NCBI GenBank assembly: GCA_000471925.1
Contig: CP006668.1
Coordinates: 1,054,001 to 1,118,000 of the forward strand
DNA length: 64,000 nucleotides
Direction of reading: 5' to 3'
Origin: Ralstonia pickettii DTP0602
Lineage (GTDB): Bacteria; Pseudomonadota; Gammaproteobacteria; Burkholderiales; Burkholderiaceae
In this document: in pieces, positions 9,092-16,984 of the stretch
Position numbering within the stretch: position 1 is the stretch's first letter
Layout: each line of letters opens with the position of its first letter
Program-made: the position numbers and the translations under genes
The notes under the pieces: generated by a model
The model's database searches: none
What the model was told of the DNA's origin: nothing
Seen by the model: only the letters and a program-made list of their open reading frames with translations

Positions 9092-9108
9092 GTGCGCCGG
9101 GAGACCGG
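9092..9108 (+). repeat. third copy of the group II intron 5' end (17 bases)
   Basis: The 17 bases after intron copy 2 repeat the intron start GTGCGCCGGGAGACCGG exactly, then sequence diverges. It could be the stub of a deleted third intron, or a product of the recombination that made the tandem pair. Confidence 0.6.
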
Positions 9109-9734
9109 CAGTGGATAGCCCCTGGAATGGCGCACTCGTCAGGGGAAATGTGCAAGGGCCGCTGCCTGCTCCGCAGAAAATTATCCGGCGCGATGCCCGG
9201 CCGGCCCCCCTTGATATCGCCCTCGTACATCTGTGCGAACAGAAACACTGCCGTTGCTTGCCGCAGCTACGCGCGTCGTGTCGCAAATTGGTAAGTCAAT
9301 GTCCTGGCCAGATATGCGTGGCAGCGTGGAACGCCAGATACTTGTCGACCAGAAAGTCGGACAGTGACAGCGAGAGCGTCCTCTTGGGACTGCGGCGCAA
9401 TACATCTGCGTTCCGCACGACTTGACGTCACCACTACCGGAGATTCCGGAATCTGCTGCGGACCACAAACGGCAAAGCCGATGAGCGTGACCCGAAAGGG
9501 CGGTTTCTTTAACAACCAAAAAACCGATAAGTGTGGGCACTTGATAGCGAATGCGAAAGACTTCGGTCTGTCCGCTCAAAAGTCATCAGTGCTCACACAG
9601 CAAAACGCGACTAGATTTTCGGATTTGGTCAGTGGGTGTTCCGAGCTTAGGGGGCCGCTCGAAAGAGCGAGCAGTTGACTCACGCGTCGCCTGACCGGGA
9701 CCGACACCGAAAGGTCGCCCTTCGGGGGTAATGC
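9109..9734. other. non-coding or decayed stretch
   Basis: No open frame here has a recognisable family. A minus-strand frame around 9290-9370 reads like the end of a protein, but is short and unsupported. The stretch probably holds debris between the intron pair and the second cassette. Confidence 0.3.
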
Positions 9735-9827
9735 ATCAACTACCGTCGTTCCCGCGTAGGCGGGAAGCCAGTGACTTCAAACGACGCTGGATTCCCGCCT
9801 GCGCGGGAATGACAGTAGTGGTTGATA
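9735..9827. repeat. long inverted repeat, REP/ERIC-like
   Basis: Two arms, each carrying a TTCCCGC-type palindrome (9750-9765 and 9791-9808), are near-perfect inverted copies extending out to TCAACTAC and GTGGTTGA. The CGTCATTCCCGC-type palindrome is common as an intergenic repeat in proteobacteria. The unit would form a strong hairpin in RNA or single-stranded DNA. Confidence 0.65.
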
Positions 9828-9828
9828 C

Positions 9829-9847
9829 CTTAACTGAACGGCATTAC
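9829..9847 (-). repeat. 19-bp inverted repeat, left member
   Basis: These 19 bases are the exact reverse complement of 15859-15877. The right member lies beside an IS4-family transposase remnant, so both may be terminal repeats of the same insertion sequence family. The pair brackets the second catabolic cassette. Confidence 0.6.
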
Positions 9848-9978
9848 CGCCCTTCGGGGAGTTTGACGGGTGGATGAAGCTGTCCATGGCGTCAGCCGGC
9901 AGCCCATCCACCTGACTGGAGTCAGGATCGGGACAAGGCCGGCAAGAGCATTTATTCCCTGCCGCGCCGGCAAGCCAC

Positions 9979-10509
9979 TCAGCGGGCTTCAGGTTCGAGT
10001 TCGCAATCGAGCGAGTTGACGATGCGCGCTACCCCACAATAGAACGCGCCGGTCGCGAGCAGTTCCATCAGGTGCTTCTCTCCGAAACGCTCCAGCAAGG
10101 CCTTCATGGTCGGCGCGCTCGCGCCGCTGGCATGCGTCAGGTCGTCCGCGAGCTGTAGCACCAGGGCTTCGTCAGCGTCGAACAGCGCGCCATCCCGCCC
10201 GTCCGGCAATGCGGCCAGCTGCGCCGGCGTGACGCCTTCGGCCCGCGCCATATGCACGTGGTGTCCGTATTCGTACCCGGATTCGTGCCGCAAGGCGATC
10301 TGCACGATCAGCAGCTCGCGCAGCTTGCGCGAGACGGACAGGTCGTTGCGAAGGCCGCGCGAGCAAGGCGCCCACGCCTTGGCGAGTGCGGGGGACCAGG
10401 CCATCATCCGCCAGACGTTTAGCACCGTGCCTTGCTGCTTCATCTTCTCGAAGACGTCCTTCAGTTCGGGGTCCACGGTGTCCGTATCGACCATCCTCAT
10501 GCGTGCCAT
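9979..10509 (-). CDS. CMD/AhpD-like protein without the redox cysteines
   Basis: The 176-residue product has an AhpD/carboxymuconolactone-decarboxylase-like helical core: LRELLIVQIALRHESGYEY, then HHVHMARAEGVTPAQLAAL. The usual ExxCxxC..H signature is replaced by ESGYEYGHHVHMA, so the redox pair is missing while the histidine remains. Single Cys near the C-terminus (GAFYCGV) is not in a CxxC. It lies just downstream of the araC regulator on the same strand and parallels the CMD-like gene of the first cassette, although the two are not close homologues. A catabolic lyase or hydratase role is inferred. Confidence 0.7.
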   Translation of the reverse strand: MARMRMVDTDTVDPELKDVFEKMKQQGTVLNVWRMMAWSPALAKAWAPCSRGLRNDLSVSRKLRELLIVQIALRHESGYEYGHHVHMARAEGVTPAQLAALPDGRDGALFDADEALVLQLADDLTHASGASAPTMKALLERFGEKHLMELLATGAFYCGVARIVNSLDCELEPEAR

Positions 10510-10576
10510 GCTCTTGCCTCCATCAGTTTTCAGTGTCCCGCGACAAGCGAAATTATGACGATTGGCCGGTCGGCTG

Positions 10577-11632
10577 CTATTGATCAGCGGTCACATAAAC
10601 TTGTTCTTTTGTCTCACGCTGGCGCGCCCGCCGGGATTGAATGAAGCTGGTGTCGAAGCTGGCGTGGAACCAGTGCGCAAAGGCGCTGGCTGAGGAGAAA
10701 CCGAGCATCGAGGCCGCGTCTTCCAGCGAATGGTCGCTGTCGTCGCGCAGCGTCATCGCCCGCTCGCGGCGGACGGAATCCAGCACCGACTTGAACTGCC
10801 CGCCTTCGAGGCTCAGGTGCCGGTGCAGGGTCTGCCGACTGACACCCAGGTGCTGCGCAACCTTGTCGGCCGTGCAACGGCCGCTGCCCAATAAGGCCGC
10901 GATCAGGTGGCGCACGGTTTCCTTGCACCCCGGCTTGCGTTGGCTGAGTGAGGAGTCCATGAAGCGGCGCGCGAAACTCGCGAGCCCGGTCTGCGTCGAG
11001 GTCAGTGCACGGGTCATGTCGCTTGCCGCGCAGACGATTCCGTTGAAGTCGCCGTTGAACTCGAGGCGCTTGCCGAGGAAGGAACGGTGAAAGCTCAGAT
11101 CCCGTGGCGGCCGATGGGTGAAGCAAACCATACGAGGCTCCCATTTGGGCCCCAGAAGGTCGCGCAGCACCTGGAACATCACGCCGACCGTCAGCTCCAT
11201 CGCCTGGCGCGTCGGGACCGACTTGCCCAATATCAATTCCTCGCGGATGACGACAACGTCGTCTTCTTCATCCACCCGGGCTAGCAGAGCGTCGCTGAGC
11301 ACACGGTTGTAGCCCAGCAGCGTCTTGACCGCTCTCAGCGCCGTGCTCTCCTGCTTGATCACGAGGCTGACGGGGCCGAGTTCCCAGATATGGCGGCGGC
11401 TGGCCAGCCTGAGGCCGAACGCCTCCATGTCCGAGGTTTGCGCGCAGTGGTTCAGCAAGCGGCATACCGCCTCCATGCCGATCAGGGTCTCGCTGTCGTC
11501 GAGACACCGGCGCGGCAGGCCCGCCTTGCGCATCATCGCCAAGGGGTCGAGTCCAGCCGACTGCGCCAGATCGGCGAAGCCTGTCAGGCTGGCACTTCGA
11601 ATGAGGTGGGGCTGGTCGGTGGACATTTTCAA
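10577..11632 (-). CDS. AraC-family transcriptional regulator (intact copy)
   Basis: The 351-residue protein has an N-terminal arabinose-binding-like regulatory domain of the OruR/ArgR type (residues 20-210) and a C-terminal AraC helix-turn-helix pair (about 240-345). The second includes the segments CTADKVAQHLGVSRQTLHRH and SLEDAASMLGFSSASAFAHW. It is divergent from BKACE copy 2 with a 132-bp intergenic region holding a perfect 10-bp inverted repeat. A truncated copy sits at the same place in cassette 1. It most likely senses the pathway substrate and activates BKACE. Confidence 0.9.
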   Translation of the reverse strand: MKMSTDQPHLIRSASLTGFADLAQSAGLDPLAMMRKAGLPRRCLDDSETLIGMEAVCRLLNHCAQTSDMEAFGLRLASRRHIWELGPVSLVIKQESTALRAVKTLLGYNRVLSDALLARVDEEDDVVVIREELILGKSVPTRQAMELTVGVMFQVLRDLLGPKWEPRMVCFTHRPPRDLSFHRSFLGKRLEFNGDFNGIVCAASDMTRALTSTQTGLASFARRFMDSSLSQRKPGCKETVRHLIAALLGSGRCTADKVAQHLGVSRQTLHRHLSLEGGQFKSVLDSVRRERAMTLRDDSDHSLEDAASMLGFSSASAFAHWFHASFDTSFIQSRRARQRETKEQVYVTADQ

Positions 11633-11638
11633 AAGTTT

Positions 11639-11681
11639 TTGATCCGTTACATCTAATCAATTCTACGCGACAACGGATCAA
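11639..11681. promoter_or_regulatory. inverted repeat TTGATCCGTT / AACGGATCAA, second copy
   Basis: Same 10-bp inverted repeat and spacer as at 474-516, between the araC-type gene and BKACE copy 2. Retention in both copies fits a functional operator, but the copies are too similar overall for conservation alone to prove it. Confidence 0.45.
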
Positions 11682-11764
11682 TTCTGCCGAGGCGGCGACC
11701 CGCATCATAGCTACCAGCGCGCGGCCTGCCTTCGCAGACTCCGCAGCCTACAAAGGAGAACACC

Positions 11765-12826
11765 ATGCACTTCCTCGACGGGGCCCTGCTGCCCGAAAAC
11801 CAGGAAAAACTTGTCATCACCGCCGCGCCTTATGGCCCGCAATGGGAGCCGGGCGACTTTCCCTCCGACATCCCGGTCACGATCGAGGAACAGGTGCAGA
11901 AGGCGGTGGACTGCTACAACGCCGGCGCCACCGTGCTCCATTTCCATGCTCGCGAGGACGATGGTTCTGGCTGCAAGAACCTCGACCGCTTCAACGAGCT
12001 GCTATCGCGCCTGAAGCAGGCGGTGCCCGACATGATCATCCAGGTCGGCGGCTCGATCTCGTTCGCACCGGTCGAGGAAGGCGCGCCCGCCGAGTGGCTG
12101 AGCGACGAGACGCGTCACATGCTGGCGCGCCTGAAGCCGACGCCCGAGCAGGTCACCGTGGCAGTCAACACCGGCCAGATGAACACGGTTGAGATCATGA
12201 CCCCTGAGGACTGCGCGGGAACCTCGTTCGAGCGCAAGGCGGTCTACGACGCCTATGAGGAGATGATCGTTCCGGCAGGGCCCGCCTGGTTGCGCGAACA
12301 CCTCGCCCAATTGGCGGCCAACGGCATCCAGCCGCACTTCCAGATCACCATGAAATCAGGCCTCGTCACCCTCGAGCGCCTGATCCGGCGTGGCCTCTAC
12401 AAGGGGCCGCTCAATGTGAATTGGGTCGCGCTCAGCGGCGGCTTCGACAACCCGGACCCCTACAGCATGATGGAGTTCATTCGCCTTCTCCCCGATGGGT
12501 CGACGCTCACACTGGAATCGCTGATGCGCGCCACCCTGCCGGTCAACACCATGGCGATCGCCATGGGCCTGCACGTGCGCTGCGGGATCGAGGACACGAT
12601 CTGGGGGCCCACCGGCGAGCCGATGTCCAGCGTAAAGCAGATCGAACAACTGGTGCGCATCTCGCACGAACTGGGACGGGGTGTCGCCTCGGCCCAGGAA
12701 GCGCGCGCCATCTTCAAGATCGGCACGCAGTACCAGACGACCGAGCAGACGCTCGCCGAGTTGCGTTATCCCACCGCTCGCCGTCCGGTCAGGCCGGCGC
12801 TGGCCGAACGCAAGGTGGCGCGATAA
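11765..12826 (+). CDS. beta-keto acid cleavage enzyme (BKACE, DUF849), copy 2
   Basis: This 353-residue enzyme is nearly identical to the protein at 604, differing at isolated residues such as Val for Ile in LPVNTMAIAM and a final Arg. It keeps the metal-ligand segment VLHFHARED and the GIEDTIWGPTGEP loop, so it should be active. It is preceded by the same AAAGGAG ribosome-binding site. Unlike copy 1, its stop is TAA and the coupled hydrolase behind it has decayed to a stub. The near-identity over more than 1 kb implies a recent duplication or gene conversion. Confidence 0.9.
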   Translation: MHFLDGALLPENQEKLVITAAPYGPQWEPGDFPSDIPVTIEEQVQKAVDCYNAGATVLHFHAREDDGSGCKNLDRFNELLSRLKQAVPDMIIQVGGSISFAPVEEGAPAEWLSDETRHMLARLKPTPEQVTVAVNTGQMNTVEIMTPEDCAGTSFERKAVYDAYEEMIVPAGPAWLREHLAQLAANGIQPHFQITMKSGLVTLERLIRRGLYKGPLNVNWVALSGGFDNPDPYSMMEFIRLLPDGSTLTLESLMRATLPVNTMAIAMGLHVRCGIEDTIWGPTGEPMSSVKQIEQLVRISHELGRGVASAQEARAIFKIGTQYQTTEQTLAELRYPTARRPVRPALAERKVAR

Positions 12827-12829
12827 GCG

Positions 12830-12963
12830 ACGCACGACAGTCCGCAGCGCCGACACTGCTGCCGGTTCCCGGTCTGCGCCACGAGGCACCGGGCCACTGG
12901 CCAGCCTGCAGCGAACGCACTGGTCGGCGAGCTGGCGCTGCACGCGTCGATGCCTGGAGTTAG
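12830..12963 (+). pseudogene. stub of the RBBP9/YdeN-like hydrolase
   Basis: In the frame starting near 12830 the residues LPVPGLRHEAPGHWPA resemble the start of the hydrolase in cassette 1 (VTVPGLREETPAHWQA). The frame then loses similarity and stops at 12963. The nucleophile AHSGG and all later motifs are gone. This marks internal deletion in cassette 2. Confidence 0.7.
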
Positions 12964-13011
12964 ATCGTCCGCAGTTCACCGCGTCGTGTGAAAAAAACCG
13001 AGGAGATATCC

Positions 13012-13983
13012 ATGAATGCTAGCCTTGCGTCTTGTCGTTTCGCGCTCGGCGCGTTGTTGCTGGCCTGCTCATCGCTGGCCCAGGCCTGGCCCGAGCGGGC
13101 CATCAAGATCATCGTCCCCGCGCCTGCCGGCGGAAACATGGACGCGCCGGCTCGCCTCTTTGCCAGCTATTTGTCCAAGGAGGTTGGCCAACCTGTCATC
13201 ATTGAAAACAAGGCGGGCGCCGGAGGCTCAATCGGCGTGCAGGCGATGCTGAACGCGCCTGCCGACGGCCATGTCATCCTATACACCAGCTCGAACGTGC
13301 TCACCGAAATACCGCACGTCATGAAGCCCCCCTACGACCCGATGAAGGACGTGCGGCCGGTGGCGGCGCTCACCCAGTACCGTTACGTGCTGGTCGTTGC
13401 GCAGGACTACCCCGCAAATGACCTGGCCGGCATGGCGCGGCAACTCAAGGCTGCGCCGGACAAGAGCAGCTTTGCTTCCCCGAGTCCCGGAACGATCGCG
13501 CAGCGCGGAGGTGAGATGCTCAATCTCAAACTCGGCGTGAACATGCAGCACGTGCCATATTCGGGTACTCCGCCCGCGCTGCTCGCGGTGATGTCCAATC
13601 AGGTCACGATGTGTCTGGACAGTGTCGTGACCTCGGGACCCCATCTGCAGAGCGGCAAAATCAAAGCGCTGGCCATCGCGGGCACCACCCGCTACCCCGG
13701 CATGCCGCAGGTTCCGACCTTCGCTGAACAGGGTTTTCAGGAGTTCAATGATTTCAGCAGCTGGCAGGGCATCGCGGTATCTCCCAAGGTGCCAACAGCC
13801 GTTGTCGAAAAGCTCTACGCCGTCACGCGCCGCATCGCGGGTCTGGCGCCGTTCCGCGACCAGGTCGCCAAGCTGAGATTCGAGCCAATCATGCCCGAAT
13901 CGCCGCAGCAATTCGCGCAGCGCCTGCAGTCGGACTACGACCACTTCGACGCGCTGAACCGCAAATTGACCCTGAAGCAGTAA
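13012..13983 (+). CDS. Bug/TctC-family receptor of cassette 2
   Basis: The 323-residue product starts with a signal peptide (hydrophobic ALGALLLACSSLAQA) and then the family opening WPERAIKIIVPAPAGGNMD. This is followed by GQPVIIENKAGAGGSIG and ADGHVILYT. The ATG at 13012 follows a GAGGAG ribosome-binding site and gives a clean signal peptide. It occupies the same place after BKACE as the Bug gene of cassette 1 but is only distantly related to it, so the two cassettes may take up different carboxylates. Confidence 0.88.
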   Translation: MNASLASCRFALGALLLACSSLAQAWPERAIKIIVPAPAGGNMDAPARLFASYLSKEVGQPVIIENKAGAGGSIGVQAMLNAPADGHVILYTSSNVLTEIPHVMKPPYDPMKDVRPVAALTQYRYVLVVAQDYPANDLAGMARQLKAAPDKSSFASPSPGTIAQRGGEMLNLKLGVNMQHVPYSGTPPALLAVMSNQVTMCLDSVVTSGPHLQSGKIKALAIAGTTRYPGMPQVPTFAEQGFQEFNDFSSWQGIAVSPKVPTAVVEKLYAVTRRIAGLAPFRDQVAKLRFEPIMPESPQQFAQRLQSDYDHFDALNRKLTLKQ

Positions 13984-14017
13984 GACCTGACAAAACCTTG
14001 ATGGAAATGATCCAGCG

Positions 14018-15055
14018 ATGAAAGCAGCCATGATTATTCCGGGCCCGCAAGGCGGCCACCTGGAAATCCGCGAGATTCCCCGCCCGACGCCGGGTCCCGG
14101 CCAAGTGGTGGTGCAGGTGATGGCCTCGGGCCTGAACCGGGGCGAACTGATCCGGGTAGGGGAAGCGAAAAACGGCGGCCCGATACTGGCCGGCATCGAG
14201 TTCGCCGGCATGGTCAGCGAGGTCGGACCCGATGTGCACAGCGTGCGTGAAGGCGACCGCGTCACCGGCCACGGCTGGGGCGGCCAGTCCGAGTATGTGC
14301 TGGCCGCGGCGCGCGCGCTGATCCCGATCCCGGCCACGCTGTCCTGGGTCGAGGCGGCGGCATTCCCCAACGTGTTCATCAGCGCGCACGACGCGCTCGT
14401 CACCAACGGCGAGTTCCATTCCGGCCAATCCGTGCTGGTAAATGCCGCCACCGGTGGCATGGGACTGGCCGCCGTCCAACTCGCCGCCCAACTCGGCGCC
14501 AGCCAGGTCATCGCCACCTCGCGTTCGGCGGCCAAGCTGGCGCGGCTGCGTGAATACGGCGCGACCCACACCATCGATGCCTCGCAGTCGGACACCGTGC
14601 AGGCCGTGAAGGACGTCACCGACGGCCGCGGCGTGGACGTGATCATCGACTCGCTGGGCGGCGCGGTGTTCGACACCAACCTGAAATGCCTGGCCGTGCG
14701 CGGCCGGCTAGTCATCATCGCGCGGATGAGCGGCGTCGATACCGCCCAGGTCGACATCAAGCATATGTGGGTCAATCGGCTGAAGCTTGTCGGGACCACC
14801 TTCCGCACCCGTACCGAGCAAGAACGGCTCGCCTTGATCGAAGCGTGCGCGCGCGATGTGCTGCCGCTGCTGCACGAGAATCGCCTCAAGATGCCGGTCG
14901 ACCGCCTGTTCGCACTTGACGACATCGCACAGGCCCACGCCTACATGGCAACCAACCAGCACTTCGGAAAAATCGTCCTGGCCGTCCACAAGAGTGTGAT
15001 GGCGGCCGCCGCGCCAATCACCATGTCGCAGACTGCGACGAAGGAGCTTGCATGA
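14018..15055 (+). CDS. zinc-independent quinone-oxidoreductase-like MDR enzyme
   Basis: The 345-residue protein fits the medium-chain dehydrogenase/reductase superfamily: an N-terminal GroES-like domain (IPRPTPGPGQVVVQVMASGL, residues 18-37), then a Rossmann fold with the NADP-binding motif NAATGGMGLAAVQLA near residues 145-160. Catalytic zinc ligands of alcohol dehydrogenases are not visible, which favours a QOR-type enoyl or quinone reductase. Its stop overlaps the start of the dioxygenase (ATGA), so the two are coupled. It probably reduces or oxidises a pathway intermediate; substrate unknown. Confidence 0.85.
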   Translation: MKAAMIIPGPQGGHLEIREIPRPTPGPGQVVVQVMASGLNRGELIRVGEAKNGGPILAGIEFAGMVSEVGPDVHSVREGDRVTGHGWGGQSEYVLAAARALIPIPATLSWVEAAAFPNVFISAHDALVTNGEFHSGQSVLVNAATGGMGLAAVQLAAQLGASQVIATSRSAAKLARLREYGATHTIDASQSDTVQAVKDVTDGRGVDVIIDSLGGAVFDTNLKCLAVRGRLVIIARMSGVDTAQVDIKHMWVNRLKLVGTTFRTRTEQERLALIEACARDVLPLLHENRLKMPVDRLFALDDIAQAHAYMATNQHFGKIVLAVHKSVMAAAAPITMSQTATKELA

Positions 15056-15855
15056 CCATAAGGATCACACCACTCACCGGCTCGATCGGTGCCTCGGTCG
15101 AAGGCGTTTCGCTCTCGGAGCCCTTGACCGACGAACGGTTCGAGCAACTGAGCAAGGCATTCCTGCAGCACTGCGTGCTGGTGTTCCGCGAGCAGCCGCT
15201 CAAGCCCGCGGCTCAGCTGGATTTCATCCGTCACTGGGGCGAGCCGGTCGTTCCGGCCTTGCTGTCCAAGCTGCGGCTCGATGAGTATCCCGAAGTGGTC
15301 CAGATCCGAACGGCGCCGAAGGAGCTGATTTCGACCGAGGCCTGGCACTACGATGCGCCGCACACGCCCGTGCCGCCCAAGATCACCATGCTCAGCGCGC
15401 AGGTGGTGCCGGTGGGTGGCGACACGATGTGGTGCAACCAATATCTCGCCTACGATAGGCTGACTCCCGTCATGCAACGCATGCTGCAAGACTTGCGCGT
15501 CCATTTCCGCGCCGTGCGGCTGGCCCGCTCCCAAGGCGTGTGCGAGTCGGATGTGCCCTCCGCCGTGCATCCGATGGTGCGCACGCATCCGGAGACCGGC
15601 CGCAAGGCGCTCTACATCGGGCATCCGGACAATGTGATGGGCATTGAGGGCATGACGGAGGCCGAAGCCCGGCCCTTGCTGAACTTCCTATATGAGCACA
15701 GCACGCAGCCGGACAACATCTACCGCCACATGTGGCGCGTCGGCGATGCGCTGATGTGGGATAACCGGTGCACCATGCACTATGCGGTCCACGACTACGG
15801 CAACCACGAGCGCCTTTTGAACCGGGTCACCCTAAAGGGCGAAGTGCCCGCTTGA
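15052..15855 (+). CDS. TauD/TfdA-family 2-oxoglutarate-dependent dioxygenase
   Basis: The 267-residue enzyme carries the iron-binding HxD motif (WHYDAP, His about 99, Asp about 101) and the distal histidine (TMHYAVHDYG, about 243). The arginine that binds 2-oxoglutarate follows (NRVTLKG, about 258). TauD/TfdA enzymes hydroxylate sulfonates, aryloxyacetates and similar substrates to open or cleave them. It is the last gene of cassette 2, coupled to the MDR enzyme and followed by a terminator at 15928. It could start degradation of the compound whose beta-keto acid product feeds BKACE. Confidence 0.88.
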   Translation: MTIRITPLTGSIGASVEGVSLSEPLTDERFEQLSKAFLQHCVLVFREQPLKPAAQLDFIRHWGEPVVPALLSKLRLDEYPEVVQIRTAPKELISTEAWHYDAPHTPVPPKITMLSAQVVPVGGDTMWCNQYLAYDRLTPVMQRMLQDLRVHFRAVRLARSQGVCESDVPSAVHPMVRTHPETGRKALYIGHPDNVMGIEGMTEAEARPLLNFLYEHSTQPDNIYRHMWRVGDALMWDNRCTMHYAVHDYGNHERLLNRVTLKGEVPA

Positions 15856-15858
15856 AAA

Positions 15859-15877
15859 GTAATGCCGTTCAGTTAAG
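15859..15877 (+). repeat. 19-bp inverted repeat, right member
   Basis: Exact reverse complement of 9829-9847. It lies four bases past the dioxygenase stop and about 200 bp from an IS4-family transposase remnant, and may be the terminal repeat of that element. Confidence 0.6.
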
Positions 15878-15927
15878 TCCTTTCCGAGGTACCGGACGGT
15901 GTAGAGCTTAGGCAGGGCTTTGACCAC

Positions 15928-15957
15928 ACGGGGGCAAATACGCCCCCGTCGTTTTTG
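15928..15957 (+). terminator. Rho-independent terminator
   Basis: Perfect 8-bp stem ACGGGGGC / GCCCCCGT with a six-base loop, followed by GTCGTTTTTG. It would end transcription of the MDR-dioxygenase operon. Confidence 0.8.
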
Positions 15958-16044
15958 TACGATCGCCAACTGAAATTTGGCGCGCATGCGCTGCCGGCAG
16001 CTTGCCTGGGGCCATGCCGGCTGCCCAGATCAGTTCACCCTGTA

Positions 16045-16300
16045 TCAGGCGCAGAGCTCGTTTTGATTTCCCAACGGCGGCGGTAGCACGCAAGGATATC
16101 GGTGGGCTTGAAGCGTCGACGGTCCGTCAATCACGGTCAACAGGATGCGATCTGAGTCCTTGTCTCGAATCGCACGAGCTGTCCAGCTCATTGGCAAGGC
16201 CGGATTCTTGGTCCGCGCCTGAGTCAAGACCTTCATCTGGACGATGCCATCGTCGTCGCTGCCTGAGAGCAGCGGGGCTAAGAGCGACGTCGTCGCGCAT
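16045..16300 (-). pseudogene. IS4-family transposase remnant
   Basis: Minus-strand fragments read MKVLTQARTKNPALPMSW, then TARAIRDKDSDRILLTVIDG, and in another frame DILACYRRRWEIKTS. This order matches the C-terminal half of IS4-family transposases (aRAIR..LLTsl.D, then the YxxRWxIE catalytic segment). Frameshifts break it and both ends are missing. It probably belongs to the same element as the 19-bp repeat at 15859. Confidence 0.6.
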
Positions 16301-16738
16301 TATTCCTTGATGAAGTTCTCGGCCATCCCGCAGCTTCGCTCATCCGTGACGAACTTCTTTTCACTTTCTCACTGGACGACCGACGTTGGCCGATGAAGCG
16401 ATTTGAGTCGCTCGCCAGCGAAAGTCGTAAGCTTCCGGGACCCGACGTTCCAACGACCAAGGGATCGGACGGTCTACGGCGCTTCATGGCCAGCTGCTGC
16501 GGCTTCGTTCCCTCCCCGACTCGCAAACGCGTGGACCGGATCCACGTGACGCCGGCGTTGCAAGGGCGTGGCATAAGGTTCGATAACGTTGTGCTTATCG
16601 CGTGCTCCCCACGCGAAGGGGGCGGGCTTGGTGATCTTGTATCCGAGACAGCCACGCGCGGAAGGCAAGGAAGCGTACCCGGATGCCAGAACTGCAGCCG
16701 TTGAAAGCGCAGTGACCCGCGGTGGCGGTGGCGACGGC
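16301..16738. other. no supported gene
   Basis: Long overlapping frames on both strands show no recognisable motif, signal or ribosome-binding site. I see only GC-rich debris between the IS4 remnant and the inverted-repeat element. Confidence 0.35.
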
Positions 16739-16892
16739 TAAGGTGCAACGAATTGGGCCGCAAAGGGCGACTTGCGTCTACGATGCAAGCCATCGGTCGG
16801 TCGATGCCAAGACTGCTAAGCTCCTCTGCTGATGTCACAAGGCCTTTGGGGGGGGCAAAATTCCGTCTTGCGGCCCAATTTGTTGCACCTTA
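16739..16892. repeat. short element with 25-bp terminal inverted repeats
   Basis: Bases 16739-16763 and 16868-16892 are inverted copies with one mismatch, bounding a 104-bp interior without a gene. The arrangement resembles a miniature inverted-repeat element or the paired ends of a collapsed insertion sequence. No target-site duplication is evident. Confidence 0.55.
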
Positions 16893-16984
16893 GGTCATTC
16901 CTGCGTAGCTGGCTTGTCTAGCCGCTTATTCGTCTCTCCAACGCTGGCTTGTGGCGAAACAAGTCGGCCGGCGGCCCCGAGGCG

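Noticed and set aside
9735..9827. CRISPR-like or transcription-terminator interpretation of the paired palindromes
   Set aside because: Only two inverted arms, no spacers, and no T run; it fits a common intergenic palindromic repeat.
16278..16838. Minus-strand frame of 186 residues
   Set aside because: Biased composition, no motif, no ribosome-binding site, and it runs into one arm of the inverted-repeat element.
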